64,000 bases of DNA from Pseudomonas sp. Seg1 (GCF_018326005.1 NZ_AP021903.1:4001501-4065500), one strand, 5' to 3'; shown: positions 48,256-56,881, numbered from the stretch's first letter. Notes: a model not told the origin generated them from the letters alone. Numbers and translations: made by a program.

Positions 48256-50064
48256 ATGCCCCATGAAGGCAATCTGTTGCAAGCCGCTGTCGTGTTTCTG
48301 TTCGCCGCGGTGCTCACCGTGCCCTTGGCCAAACGTCTGCAATTGGGCGCGGTGCTGGGTTATCTGTTTGCCGGGGTGATCATCGGCCCGTCGGTGCTGG
48401 GCCTGATCGGCAATCCGCAAAGCGTCGCGCATATTTCCGAACTGGGCGTGGTGTTGCTGCTGTTTATCATCGGTCTGGAGCTGTCGCCGCGACGCTTGTG
48501 GGTGATGCGCAAATCGGTGTTCGGCGTCGGTCTGGCTCAGGTGTTGTTGACGGCTTCGGTAATTGGCGTGCTGGCGTTGTCGGTGTTCGGCCAGCCGCTG
48601 AACAGTGCGATCGTGTTGGGGTTGGGTCTGGCGCTGTCGTCCACCGCGTTTGGCCTGCAAAGCCTTGCCGAACGCAAGGAACTGACCAGCCCCCACGGGC
48701 GCCTGGCGTTCGCCATTCTGCTGTTTCAGGACATCGCCGCGATCCCCTTGATTGCATTGGTACCGATGCTTGCCGGCGGTGATCACACCACCAGCAATGC
48801 CGAGAGTCTGAATCACGGTTTGCAGGTACTCGGCGGGATCGCCGTGGTGGTGGTCGGCGGGCGTTATCTGTTGCGCCCGGTGTTCCGCGTGGTGGCGAAA
48901 ACCGGCCTGCCGGAAGTGTCCACGGCCACGGCGTTGCTGGTGGTGATCGGCACGGCGTGGTTGATGGATCTGGTCGGTGTGTCGATGGCGCTGGGGGCGT
49001 TTCTTGCCGGCCTGCTGCTGGCGGACTCGGAATACCGCCATGAACTGGAAGCGCAGATCGAGCCGTTCAAGGGCCTGCTGCTGGGGTTGTTTTTCATCAG
49101 TGTCGGCATGGGTGCCAATTTGAGTCTGCTGCTCAGTGCACCGATCACCGTGTTGGGGCTGACGCTGCTGTTGATCGGTCTGAAACTGCCGCTGTTGTTT
49201 GTGGTGGGACGCCTGGCCGGCGGCTTGAACAGAATCAGCGCAATTCGCCTCGGCATCGTCCTCGCGGCGGGCGGCGAGTTTGCTTTTGTGGTGTTCAAGA
49301 TCGGTCGCGATCAGGGTCTGTTCGAGCCGCGCCTGTACGACTTGCTGGTGCTGACCATCACCCTGTCGATGGCCTTGACGCCGTTGTTGCTGTTGATTTG
49401 CGCGCGGCTGGTCAGCCCCAAGGTGCAGCCCGTGGAAGTGCCCGAGAAATTCCGCGAGATCGACACCGAAACCCCGCGTGTGGTGATCGCCGGCATGGGC
49501 CGGATGGGCCAGATCGTCGCGCGGATTCTGCGCGCACAGAACATCAGGTTCGTCGCGCTGGACACCTCGGTGGAAACCATCGAACTGTCGCGCAGCTTCG
49601 GCGGGGTGCCGGTGTTCTATGGCGACCCGATGCGCCCGGAAATCCTCAATGCGGCCAAGGTCGGCGAAGCGGAATATTTCGTGATTGCCACGGATGACCC
49701 GGAGACCAACATCAAAACCGCCGAGGTGGTGCGCAAGCTCTACCCGCACATGAAAATCATCGCCCGGGCGCGCAACCGTCAACACGTACACCGCTTGGTC
49801 GATGTCGGCGCGGAGGCGATTCGGGAAACCTATTATTCAAGCCTGGAAATGAGCCGGCGCACGCTGGTCGGTCTCGGCTTGACCCAGGCGCAGGCCGATG
49901 CGCGGATCAAGCGCTTCAAGCACCACGACGAACAAGTGCTGGAGGCGCAACACGCGGTGTACGACGACGCCGCCAAAGTCCTGCAAACCGCCCAGGAAGC
50001 CCGGGCGGAGCTGGCGCGGTTGTTTGAATCGGATCAACTGGAAGAGGAATCGCGCAAAATCTGA
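48256..50064 (+). CDS. KefC/KefB-type K+/H+ antiporter with RCK (TrkA-N) domain
   Basis: CPA2 antiporter of 602 residues. About 12-13 membrane segments (residues 1-385, including GLELSPRRLWVMRKSVFG and the Asp-containing LGAFLAGLLLADSEYRHELE) are followed by a cytosolic TrkA-N domain with the nucleotide loop VVIAGMGRMGQIVARIL (about 412-428). ATG 48256 with CAGGAG upstream is chosen; the frame open to 48196 is not needed. Such systems release K+ and acidify the cell on electrophile stress. No KefF/KefG subunit is adjacent. Confidence 0.92.
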   Translation: MPHEGNLLQAAVVFLFAAVLTVPLAKRLQLGAVLGYLFAGVIIGPSVLGLIGNPQSVAHISELGVVLLLFIIGLELSPRRLWVMRKSVFGVGLAQVLLTASVIGVLALSVFGQPLNSAIVLGLGLALSSTAFGLQSLAERKELTSPHGRLAFAILLFQDIAAIPLIALVPMLAGGDHTTSNAESLNHGLQVLGGIAVVVVGGRYLLRPVFRVVAKTGLPEVSTATALLVVIGTAWLMDLVGVSMALGAFLAGLLLADSEYRHELEAQIEPFKGLLLGLFFISVGMGANLSLLLSAPITVLGLTLLLIGLKLPLLFVVGRLAGGLNRISAIRLGIVLAAGGEFAFVVFKIGRDQGLFEPRLYDLLVLTITLSMALTPLLLLICARLVSPKVQPVEVPEKFREIDTETPRVVIAGMGRMGQIVARILRAQNIRFVALDTSVETIELSRSFGGVPVFYGDPMRPEILNAAKVGEAEYFVIATDDPETNIKTAEVVRKLYPHMKIIARARNRQHVHRLVDVGAEAIRETYYSSLEMSRRTLVGLGLTQAQADARIKRFKHHDEQVLEAQHAVYDDAAKVLQTAQEARAELARLFESDQLEEESRKI

Positions 50065-50087
50065 AAGATCAGGCGCCGCGCAGGCCT

Positions 50088-50184
50088 CATCGCTGGCAAG
50101 CCAGCTCCCACAGTGGTCGAGTCGTACCAATACTTTGTGTACGACGCTGAACCCTGTGGGAGCGGGCTTGCCCGCGAAGGGGCC
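50088..50184. repeat. Pair of REPs of different subtypes
   Basis: A CATCGCTGGCAAGCCAGCTCCC copy at 50088-50114 faces a variant with GCGGGCTTGCCCGCGAAGG at 50155-50184. The arms differ in core sequence, so this is a mixed pair between the convergent antiporter and hcnC genes. Confidence 0.8.
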
Positions 50185-50212
50185 AGCACAGTCAACATCA
50201 AATCCGCTAAGG

Positions 50213-51472
50213 TCAGGCCGGCTCTAGCGTGCGCTCCGGTTTGACCTGGGCGGACTCAAACCGATCCGCCAGAAACGGCGTGATATCCAGCGGCAGCGGT
50301 TCGTCATTGACCAGTTTGTCCAGCAGCACACCAGTAATCGCCGAGGTCAGAATGCCGGTGCGGAAGTGCCCGCAGGCATTGAGGTACCCCTCCACGCCAC
50401 GCATCGGCCCAAGAATCGGCAACTCGTCCGGCGAGCCCGGGCGCAGTCCGGCCCAGGTGCGCTTCAAGTTGACGTCCGCAAGCTCCGGCAGACACCGCAC
50501 CGCGCCCTGCACCAGCCCGGCGATTTCCGGGTAGGTGGTGGTGACGTCGAAGCCTTTGTCTTCGGTGGTGCTGCCGATCAGGATCTCGCCGTTGTCCTTT
50601 TGCGCCACGTAGCAGTCGCTGGTGGTCAGGCAGCCGTTGAGGATTTTTGGCATGCGCTCGGTCAGCAGGATCTGGCCTTTGACCGGTTTCACCGGAATGC
50701 GGATGCCGGTCGCCCACTCGCTCAAGTCTGCGGCCCAGGCACCGCCGGCGTTGATCAGTGTCTTGCAGTGGAACACGCCCTCCTCGGCCGTCTGTACGCC
50801 GGTCACCCGTGTGCCGTGATGCAACACGCCGGTGACGTTGGTGTTGACGAAGATATCCACGCCATTCTGCCGCGCGCCTTCCATGTAGGCGTCGGCGAGG
50901 CGGAACGGGCTGACCTGATGGTCGCAGAGAAACTCCAGCGCCCCTCGGGCTTCATGGCTGACGCTCGGTTCGGATTCGCGCAATGCAGCCTGATCGAGCC
51001 AGCGCACTTGATCGGCGAGGTGCGGGATGCAGCCGACGATGTGCTCGGCGTAGAGCCGATCCTCGTCGTCATAAATTACGAATTTCAGCCCGGTCTTTTC
51101 GAACTTGAAATCCATGCCGTGGTTGTCTTGCAACTCACGGTGCAGCTCTGGGTACAGCGCGTTGGACTGCAAGGCGAAATCGAAGAATGACTCCGGCAGG
51201 ATGTGCGGTGTGCTGGCGTCCACGGCCACCGCCGCGCCCTGGGTTTCGCGCTTGCGGTTGGCGGACATCATGCGGAAGAAAATCACCCCGCAGCCGAGGC
51301 CGACCGACTCGCCGATCGCCCACAAACCGCCGGCCGAAGCACGGGTCGCATTGCCCGGGCGCTTGGCGTCGATCAACGCGACTTTGAGGTTTTTGCGTTT
51401 GGACAATTGATAGGCGCAGGACGCCCCGATCACGCCGCCGCCGGCGATGACCACGTCGTAGAACTTACTCAT
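50213..51472 (-). CDS. hcnC: Hydrogen cyanide synthase subunit HcnC
   Basis: FAD-dependent amine dehydrogenase-like subunit of glycine-oxidising HCN synthase, 419 residues from ATG 51472. The N-terminal FAD loop (VVIAGGGVIGASCAYQL), TRASAGGLWAIGESVGLG and the C-terminal RPGSPDELPILGP match HcnC as I know it. It overlaps hcnB by 8 bp, placing it third in the hcnABC operon. The enzyme is membrane-associated and oxidises glycine to HCN and CO2. The D-amino acid/hydroxyproline dehydrogenase family is related, but the three-gene order and the RsmE site favour hcn. Confidence 0.92.
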   Translation of the reverse strand: MSKFYDVVIAGGGVIGASCAYQLSKRKNLKVALIDAKRPGNATRASAGGLWAIGESVGLGCGVIFFRMMSANRKRETQGAAVAVDASTPHILPESFFDFALQSNALYPELHRELQDNHGMDFKFEKTGLKFVIYDDEDRLYAEHIVGCIPHLADQVRWLDQAALRESEPSVSHEARGALEFLCDHQVSPFRLADAYMEGARQNGVDIFVNTNVTGVLHHGTRVTGVQTAEEGVFHCKTLINAGGAWAADLSEWATGIRIPVKPVKGQILLTERMPKILNGCLTTSDCYVAQKDNGEILIGSTTEDKGFDVTTTYPEIAGLVQGAVRCLPELADVNLKRTWAGLRPGSPDELPILGPMRGVEGYLNACGHFRTGILTSAITGVLLDKLVNDEPLPLDITPFLADRFESAQVKPERTLEPA

Positions 51473-52874
51473 GGGAAGCGGCCTCCGTGCCGATGGACTG
51501 GAACGCGGAAAAAGGGATCGGATCAATCGGGAAACGCGGGCGCAGCCAACCGACGTCTTTGCGTCCGGTGGCCTGGCGCAGACGGTCGCTGCAATAGCCG
51601 ACGCACATCCGCCCCTGACAATCGCCCATGCTCACGCGGGTGCGCATCTTCAGGCTGGCGATGTCTTGCACGCCCTGCTCCAGCGCCCGGTCAATGTCGG
51701 CGCGGGTCGCGTGTTCGCAGCGGCAGATTACCGTGTCGGCGGCCGGCAATGCGGTCTGGCCGACGCCGCGTTCGGTGTAGCGGTCCACGGCTGCGCGGAA
51801 ACGCACGATGGCTTTCAGTTTGCCCAGATAGCGGTCGCGGCGAACGCGGGCCAGGTCTTCTTCCAGCACACCGCGTTGCAACAGGATCGAGGTCGCGGCG
51901 ATCTTGCCGGCCAGCATCGCTGCTTCACCGCCGCGAATCCCGCCCATATCACCGGCCAGATGCACGTGAGGTTCGTTGCTTTGCTGCCAGATGTTCGCGT
52001 TGGCGCGCAGATAGCCGTCGTCGCTGAAGCCGTGATCGAGGCCCATTTGCTGACTGAGCTGGGTGCGCGGAATAAAGCCGTAACCGACGGCCAATGTCTG
52101 CGCTTCAAAACGCTCGACGCGGGTCAGGTCCGGCTCCCAGGTGTCGGAATACGGTGCGACGCTGACGCTTTTCAGTTCACCCTCGCCATGCGCCTCGACC
52201 ACGCCCCAGCCGTAGTTCATCGGGATGCCGTGCAGTTTCAGGTAGGCGAGCATGCTCAAGCCGTCGAGGAACAATTGCGGCTTGTTCAGCAGCGCCAGGC
52301 TTTCGCGGGCAATCTTGCCGAACGCACAGGCTTCATACACGCCCGCAACCTTGACGCCGGATGCGTGCAGTTGCGTCGCCACCAGCGGCAGCAACGGCCC
52401 GGTGCCGGCGATGATCACCGGCCCTTGCGGCTTGACCACGCCACTCTTGATTTGCAGTTGCAGACCGCCGAGCAGAATCACCCCGGGCAGCGTCCAGCCA
52501 GGAAACGGCACGCTGCGTTCGTGGCAACCGGCGGACAACAGCAGTTGTGAATATTCGTACTCGTGCAGTTGCTCGTCGCCGTCCAGCACCACCAGGGCAC
52601 GGGTGCCTTCGGCGCCGACCACGCGATGATTGAGGTGCACGTCGATCAGGCCGGATTGCTCCTGGAATTCGCCGTGCAGTTTGCCCAGCGCTTCGGAATA
52701 ACGCGGCCCGAGATAATCCAGTTGCACGCCGTCACGCAGCGGGCCGCGATAGACCACACCGCCCAGGCGCGAAGCCTCTTCCAACAACGTGCAGCGCACG
52801 CCGTGGCGGGCCAGTTCAATGGCCGCCGCCATGCCCGCCGGGCCACCGCCGACGATTACCGGTTGCAGGCTCAT
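51465..52874 (-). CDS. hcnB: Hydrogen cyanide synthase subunit HcnB
   Basis: FAD/NAD(P)-dependent oxidoreductase subunit of 469 residues. It has an N-terminal FAD loop (VIVGGGPAGMAAAIEL), a central second nucleotide loop (IAGTGPLLPLVATQL), GDMGGIRGGEAAM, and a C-terminal cysteine cluster (CRCEHATRADID ... CQGRMCVGYC) of the BFD-like [2Fe-2S] type. The start is at ATG 52874, giving a 4-bp ATGA overlap with hcnA. A longer open frame extends through hcnA and is not used. Confidence 0.93.
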   Translation of the reverse strand: MSLQPVIVGGGPAGMAAAIELARHGVRCTLLEEASRLGGVVYRGPLRDGVQLDYLGPRYSEALGKLHGEFQEQSGLIDVHLNHRVVGAEGTRALVVLDGDEQLHEYEYSQLLLSAGCHERSVPFPGWTLPGVILLGGLQLQIKSGVVKPQGPVIIAGTGPLLPLVATQLHASGVKVAGVYEACAFGKIARESLALLNKPQLFLDGLSMLAYLKLHGIPMNYGWGVVEAHGEGELKSVSVAPYSDTWEPDLTRVERFEAQTLAVGYGFIPRTQLSQQMGLDHGFSDDGYLRANANIWQQSNEPHVHLAGDMGGIRGGEAAMLAGKIAATSILLQRGVLEEDLARVRRDRYLGKLKAIVRFRAAVDRYTERGVGQTALPAADTVICRCEHATRADIDRALEQGVQDIASLKMRTRVSMGDCQGRMCVGYCSDRLRQATGRKDVGWLRPRFPIDPIPFSAFQSIGTEAASHE

Positions 52875-53185
52875 ACGACCTCCTGCCCGGCGATGCGGTT
52901 GACCTGGGTTTCGATGTGCATGCCGTCGCGCACCACGGTCTGGCAGGCGCGGCGTTTGTGCCGGCCGTTGATTTTCACCAGGCAGCACTGGCACACGCCC
53001 ATGCCGCAGTAGGCGCCGCTGATCTGGTCATGGTCGTTGCGGGCGATCTGGCGCACGCCGAGGGACTGAATCACGCTGAGGACGGTTTCGCCAATGGCGG
53101 CGGTGACCGGTTGACCGTTGATATGGACAGTCATATCCGCCTGCGCCAACGGCTGGATATCGAAGGTTCTTTCTAGGCAGTGCAT
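52871..53185 (-). CDS. hcnA: Hydrogen cyanide synthase subunit HcnA ([2Fe-2S] protein)
   Basis: Small iron-sulfur subunit of 104 residues with the plant-ferredoxin-type cluster CGMGVCQCC plus a later Cys (RRAC), and the DIQPL...MTVHINGQPV N-terminal region typical of HcnA. Two in-frame ATGs exist, 53185 and 53197. I prefer 53185 because the GGA of the CACGGATG element then serves as ribosome site; the start at 53197 would lie inside it. First gene of hcnABC. No clear TTGATN4ATCAA (ANR) box was found upstream. Confidence 0.92.
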   Translation of the reverse strand: MHCLERTFDIQPLAQADMTVHINGQPVTAAIGETVLSVIQSLGVRQIARNDHDQISGAYCGMGVCQCCLVKINGRHKRRACQTVVRDGMHIETQVNRIAGQEVV

Positions 53186-53192
53186 TGCGGTG

Positions 53193-53204
53193 TTCATCCG
53201 TGAA
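53193..53204 (-). promoter_or_regulatory. RsmA/RsmE-binding site over the hcnA ribosome site
   Basis: Read on the minus strand, the sequence is TTCACGGATGAA, matching the CANGGAYG consensus with a GGA core. The same sequence occurs at the hcnA translation start of P. protegens CHA0, where the Gac/Rsm cascade relieves repression by RsmA/E. It overlaps the upstream ATG 53197 and acts as Shine-Dalgarno for ATG 53185. Confidence 0.85.
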
Positions 53205-53350
53205 AAGGTTCAGGGGAGTGTCGCGTCAGCTCCTTGCTGCACTACACCTTGCGGCCCGTTTAATTCTTCGATCGGGCGGGCTCGCGGGGTACTCCGTCAG
53301 CGCTACAAGATGCGCGCGAGGACAATGTAGTTCATGTCCCGGCTAAGGCT

Positions 53351-53396
53351 TGGATCATTTACGTTAGGCGAGATTGCCAACGGAAATATTGATCCA
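53351..53396. repeat. Imperfect inverted repeat in the hcnA upstream region
   Basis: Outer TGGATCA (53351-53357)/TGATCCA (53390-53396) and inner CGTT-A-GGC (53362-53369)/GCC-AACG (53376-53382) pair around GAGATT. There is no T-run, so a protein-binding site or weak transcription end for the 182-residue gene is equally possible. Confidence 0.55.
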
Positions 53397-53426
53397 GGCC
53401 AGTGAAACGGTCGGATTGTTCAACGA

Positions 53427-53975
53427 TCAGTTGGAAAAGACAAACTGGCCCTTGATCTTTTTGGGCCCGATAAGGGCGAGGTCCGGGAACAGCAGCGATT
53501 TGACCCACGCGGCGTAGAACATCATGGCCAGCGTGAAGGCCACGCCGACCACCGTCGACACGGGTTCTTCGCTGTAGCCGACAAACAGGCGCGGAACCTG
53601 ACTCATCGTGAAAGTTATGTAGATCGTGTAAACCAACGCGATCCCTTTGTAGAAGCCCCATGCAAAAAACAGCGGAATGGCACCGGCAATCAGCACGATG
53701 GCCACCGCCATTGCGACGCCGCCCTCGTTGATTTGCACCAGCCCGGCGAGCATCCCGAGCAGCCCGAGAATAGCCGTCAGCACCACCAGAACAGTGACTT
53801 TGAGCGAATGGCGTTTTCTCAGGGCCGGATCCAGACGACTACCGATCCAGGCCGCCAGCACGCGATCCTTGACCTTGCCCCCCGACAGCGCCTTGAAGGT
53901 TTCGCTCTTCGAGCGGCCAGCGTCGAGCATTTCCACCAGTCGCCGCTTGATTTCCTTCTTGTCCAACGTGCTCAT
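53427..53975 (-). CDS. Hypothetical membrane protein
   Basis: Protein of 182 residues. The first ~58 residues are charged (KKEIKRRLVEMLDAGRSKSETFKALSGGKVKDRVLAAWIGSRLD) and could bind nucleic acid or act as a cytosolic helical domain. About four membrane helices follow (residues 60-170). No family is recognised. It lies downstream of the delta-60 gene on the same strand but behind a terminator, so it probably has its own promoter at the inverted repeat 53985-54015. Confidence 0.75.
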   Translation of the reverse strand: MSTLDKKEIKRRLVEMLDAGRSKSETFKALSGGKVKDRVLAAWIGSRLDPALRKRHSLKVTVLVVLTAILGLLGMLAGLVQINEGGVAMAVAIVLIAGAIPLFFAWGFYKGIALVYTIYITFTMSQVPRLFVGYSEEPVSTVVGVAFTLAMMFYAAWVKSLLFPDLALIGPKKIKGQFVFSN

Positions 53976-53984
53976 CCTTAACTA

Positions 53985-54015
53985 CCAGCGAAAGCGGCCC
54001 ATCCACTTTCGCTGG
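53985..54015. repeat. Perfect 10-bp inverted repeat upstream of the 182-residue membrane protein gene
   Basis: CCAGCGAAAG (53985-53994) and CTTTCGCTGG (54006-54015) with an 11-base spacer, just before the ATG at 53975. It could be an operator or leader hairpin; it lacks a T-run. Confidence 0.6.
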
Positions 54016-54044
54016 CGATTCTCGCCGCTGCTCCGGCAGAAATC

Positions 54045-54075
54045 AAAAAGCCGCTTCCACCAGAGCGAAAGCGGC
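54045..54075 (-). terminator. Terminator of the delta-60 repeat gene
   Basis: On the minus strand a GCCGCTTTCGC...GAAGCGGC hairpin (54050-54075) is followed by TTTTT (54045-54049), 29 bp after the gene's stop. Confidence 0.85.
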
Positions 54076-54103
54076 CAGAGCACACACCCGGCATCGTACT
54101 GCG

Positions 54104-55453
54104 TCAAACCAGATAGCGTATGACCCAGCCCCCAATCAAAGGTCCCAACCAAGGATCGAGTTCGTGAAAACCACACGCAATGATTCGTCCATCCTCCATC
54201 ACGCTCATGCTCTTGTAATAGCTCGTCTTTTCTTTATCGGCGAAAACGGCAAACCCTGTTCCATTAAATGCTGGATCCAGAGATCCGTCAGCCCGATAGC
54301 GAGCAACTACGCAGCTGTCACCACCGTTGATAAGTCCACCGCTACCATGTCCCCCGACGACAATTGATCCATCTGTGTGCGCCACGCAGTTTTTCCAATG
54401 AGTACCCGACTCCAGCAATGGCGAATACAACGGTTTCCCGCCGTTAAAAACCAGATTGAAGTGGCCATTGGCATTGAGCACTACCAGCGCCCCTTGCACG
54501 ACGCCCATGGGGGATGCGGCACCGGCGGCGACGATCAGGCCATCGCTTTCCCTGACCGATACAGCGTTGAGTTCCTCCCAGCGGGTTTTCAGTTTGAAAA
54601 CCTCACCGCCATTGAATGTGCTATCGATACGCCCGAACGCATCGAAACGCGTCAGATATCCACCTTGAAGTCCCGGTTGGTCGTCGTTATATCGGCCACA
54701 GACGAGAATCTTTCCGTCTGACTGAATGGCGACACCCAAGGCAAAATTGGAACTGTTGCCGAACTCGATCAGGGCAAATCCGTGGTCATTGAATGTCTTG
54801 TCGCTGGACCCGTCGGCGTTGAGTCGCAGAACAATGCCACGCCACTTCTCGGTCTCATAGTTATAGAGATAGAAGACCACGACAATTTTGCCGTCGGACT
54901 GCTGGGCCATGGAAACGCTTGATGCCGCATTCGCCTGCGAAGAAAAGGCTTTCTTCCAATGCTGCGAGCGTGATTTCAGATGAGTGGATGTACCTGAATC
55001 AGGCTTATCCATTTGATCGAAACGTAGGTAACGAACACCTTTTTCAGCGAAAGACTGATCTTGCTGCCCGTCAGAAAGACAGCGTACAAGCGCAATACCC
55101 TCTACACCAACGTCTTCTCGCTCATAGGTGCCCCGCAACAGCCATGCGCCATCCTCCAGGAGGCTGAGCCCGATAACATGCGCCATGATTGCGTTTTCCA
55201 GAGCGATTTCTATAAACCCCTTTCCCCCGCCGAATTGAGTGTCCAGCGTTCCGTCCTCGTGGAATCGGGCAACGGTGGCCGGGCCATACAATTCAAACGG
55301 GTAAAACCCAACCAGAGTCTTTTTGTCCGGCAGTGCCAAAACGGCTACCGCCTCAAGATCAGGCAATCCGTTCAATGGAAACGTTAAAACCCCCGCATCA
55401 GCAAAAGCAGGATCAAGCGTTCCTGCGCTTTCAGGTCTCAACCGCGTATTCAT
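54104..55453 (-). CDS. Delta-60 repeat (beta-propeller-like) protein
   Basis: Protein of 449 residues built of several ~55-60-residue delta-60 repeats with the pattern Q-DGKI-V-G-...-A-V-R-...-DGSLD-FN (for example SVSMAQQSDGKIVVVFYL, VAIQSDGKILVCGRY and SVMEDGRIIACGF). There is no signal peptide or transmembrane segment. Many delta-60 proteins are surface or secreted, so its export route, if any, is not visible. It stands alone between two terminators. Confidence 0.85.
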   Translation of the reverse strand: MNTRLRPESAGTLDPAFADAGVLTFPLNGLPDLEAVAVLALPDKKTLVGFYPFELYGPATVARFHEDGTLDTQFGGGKGFIEIALENAIMAHVIGLSLLEDGAWLLRGTYEREDVGVEGIALVRCLSDGQQDQSFAEKGVRYLRFDQMDKPDSGTSTHLKSRSQHWKKAFSSQANAASSVSMAQQSDGKIVVVFYLYNYETEKWRGIVLRLNADGSSDKTFNDHGFALIEFGNSSNFALGVAIQSDGKILVCGRYNDDQPGLQGGYLTRFDAFGRIDSTFNGGEVFKLKTRWEELNAVSVRESDGLIVAAGAASPMGVVQGALVVLNANGHFNLVFNGGKPLYSPLLESGTHWKNCVAHTDGSIVVGGHGSGGLINGGDSCVVARYRADGSLDPAFNGTGFAVFADKEKTSYYKSMSVMEDGRIIACGFHELDPWLGPLIGGWVIRYLV

Positions 55454-55599
55454 GTCCAGTTCCTCGAAGCAGAATCTGAATAAACGTCGTGTTCATTCAT
55501 GCCTCGATTGCAGCAGTACCCTCACGCAACAACACCTGTCAGAAATACTAGTTCGACTACCCGTTGAAGCCAAATTGATGACCCGCCGAGCCATACATG

Positions 55600-55632
55600 A
55601 AAAAGCCGCTTCCACCCGAAGGTGGAAGCGGC
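55600..55632 (-). terminator. Strong terminator with UUCG tetraloop
   Basis: GCCGCTTCCACC (55605-55616) and GGTGGAAGCGGC (55621-55632) form a perfect 12-bp stem. In the minus direction the loop is UUCG closed by C-G, followed by TTTTT (55600-55604). It ends the transcript carrying the 313-residue membrane protein and the 24-residue peptide gene. Confidence 0.95.
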
Positions 55633-55658
55633 CGAGGCAAGAGGCCCCAATAGAGCAA

Positions 55659-55733
55659 TCAGTGCACGAACAGGGCGATCAGGATGATGATCGGGATCGG
55701 TACGCCGAGGAAAAACAGCAGTAATGAGCGCAT
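55659..55733 (-). CDS. 24-residue hydrophobic membrane peptide (small ORF)
   Basis: ATG 55733 to TGA 55659 encodes MRSLLLFFLGVPIPIIILIALFVH, stated here as 24 residues with one predicted membrane helix over nearly the whole chain and a single N-terminal Arg. A GGGAGA ribosome site lies 6-11 bases upstream. It starts 15 bp after the stop of the upstream membrane protein gene and is followed by a near-perfect terminator, so both ends of a real gene are present. Function unknown; it may be a small partner of the upstream protein. Confidence 0.75.
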   Translation of the reverse strand: MRSLLLFFLGVPIPIIILIALFVH

Positions 55734-55748
55734 GGTGATTCTCCCTAT

Positions 55749-56690
55749 TTAACGGACTGGAGGCAGTGTGGTGGTAGCGGTATAGGTTTCGACTTCGACG
55801 TACTCGACCGCATCCCGGCGACGACCGCCGAAGGTGGCTGCAAGGCTGGCAAAGAACGCACCGGCCAGAAGCGCGATGAACATCCACAGCGAGGTCCAGG
55901 CAGCGACTTTCGCAGCGGTATCGGCCGCTTGCTGGGCTTTCAGCTTGGCGTCGGCAATGGCTTTCTGAGTGCGGGCGTAAACCTCATCGACACGACGTTC
56001 GGCATCGGCCTGGCTCAGATTGGTCCGTTGCGCGACGAGCTGAGCGAGGTAGGTGCGGTCTTCAGCGCTGAGCTGACCGTTGGCCAGGCTCTGAGCGAAG
56101 ATCCGCGCCACTGCGCCATGGGCCGCGTCATCGCTGACGGACGCCGGACGATCATCGCGGAACAGGTTGTCGATGTAGTAACCGTACTGGTTGCTGTCGG
56201 TGTTGGCCGCTGCAGTACCGGCTGCTTGTGTCACAGCACTGGCTGCACCGCCGGCAACACTGGCACCAGCCTGAACGCCACCGCTGATGACGCTGCTGAC
56301 CGAACCGACCACCAGAATCGCGGTGACCAGTGTGGCCACGCACCAGGCAAGGAAGCCATGGGCGGTATCACGGAAATACACTTCATCACCGTGCATGTTC
56401 GCCCACTTCACTCGCAGGCGACCGGCAATGTAGCCACCCAGCCCGGAAGCGATGATTTGCGTCGCCGCCAGCCAGACAATCGTCGAAATGCCCAGGCCCT
56501 TGGCGCTGATGCCCTCACCGGCCCATGGCGAAACGGCAGAGAAACCCAGACCGAAGCCAAGCAGCACCAGAATCATCGACAAGGCAGCGGCGGCCGCCGC
56601 ACCGGCGAAGATCGCGCCCCAGGACACGCCTGAGACGTTGCTCGACTCTCCTTCGTAGGCAGGATAAAACCCATCAGAGGATCTATTCAT
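55749..56690 (-). CDS. Ala/Gly-rich membrane protein of unknown function
   Basis: Protein of 313 residues from ATG 56690 (MNRSSDGFYPAYEGES) with a GGAG 10 bases upstream. Membrane helices lie at about 22-50, 65-90, 115-150 and 270-295. Between the third and last is a soluble part (about 170-265) with QLSAEDRTYLAQLVAQRTNLSQADAERRVDEVYA and an Ala/Lys/Gln helical stretch that may be coiled coil. The SQADAERRVDE pattern recalls small stress-related membrane proteins, but I do not recognise a characterised homologue. Heads a two-gene operon with the 24-residue peptide. Confidence 0.75.
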   Translation of the reverse strand: MNRSSDGFYPAYEGESSNVSGVSWGAIFAGAAAAAALSMILVLLGFGLGFSAVSPWAGEGISAKGLGISTIVWLAATQIIASGLGGYIAGRLRVKWANMHGDEVYFRDTAHGFLAWCVATLVTAILVVGSVSSVISGGVQAGASVAGGAASAVTQAAGTAAANTDSNQYGYYIDNLFRDDRPASVSDDAAHGAVARIFAQSLANGQLSAEDRTYLAQLVAQRTNLSQADAERRVDEVYARTQKAIADAKLKAQQAADTAAKVAAWTSLWMFIALLAGAFFASLAATFGGRRRDAVEYVEVETYTATTTLPPVR

Positions 56691-56881
56691 TGTTGTAGTG
56701 CTCCAGGCATGAAAAATGGTGTTACAACTCGTCGCAAGATGAATTGCAGTGACCGTGCCAGTCGCCAACATTTAATAAATCGTTATTTTTCAATCAATTA
56801 GAAAAGATGAACTTCTTAGGACATTGCAAATTGCAACAAGAGGCGTTTTGCAGCGGGTTTTATGCATTGGCACAAAGCCGA

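Noticed and set aside
48157..49791. 544-codon open frame antisense to the Kef-type antiporter gene
   Set aside because: Gln/His/Arg-rich product lying opposite membrane-helix codons; no support as a gene.
50213..53185. Interpretation of the three-gene oxidoreductase operon as an opine or hydroxyproline oxidase
   Set aside because: The subunit architecture is shared, but subunit sequences, gene order A-B-C and the RsmA/E site at the first start fit hydrogen cyanide synthase better.
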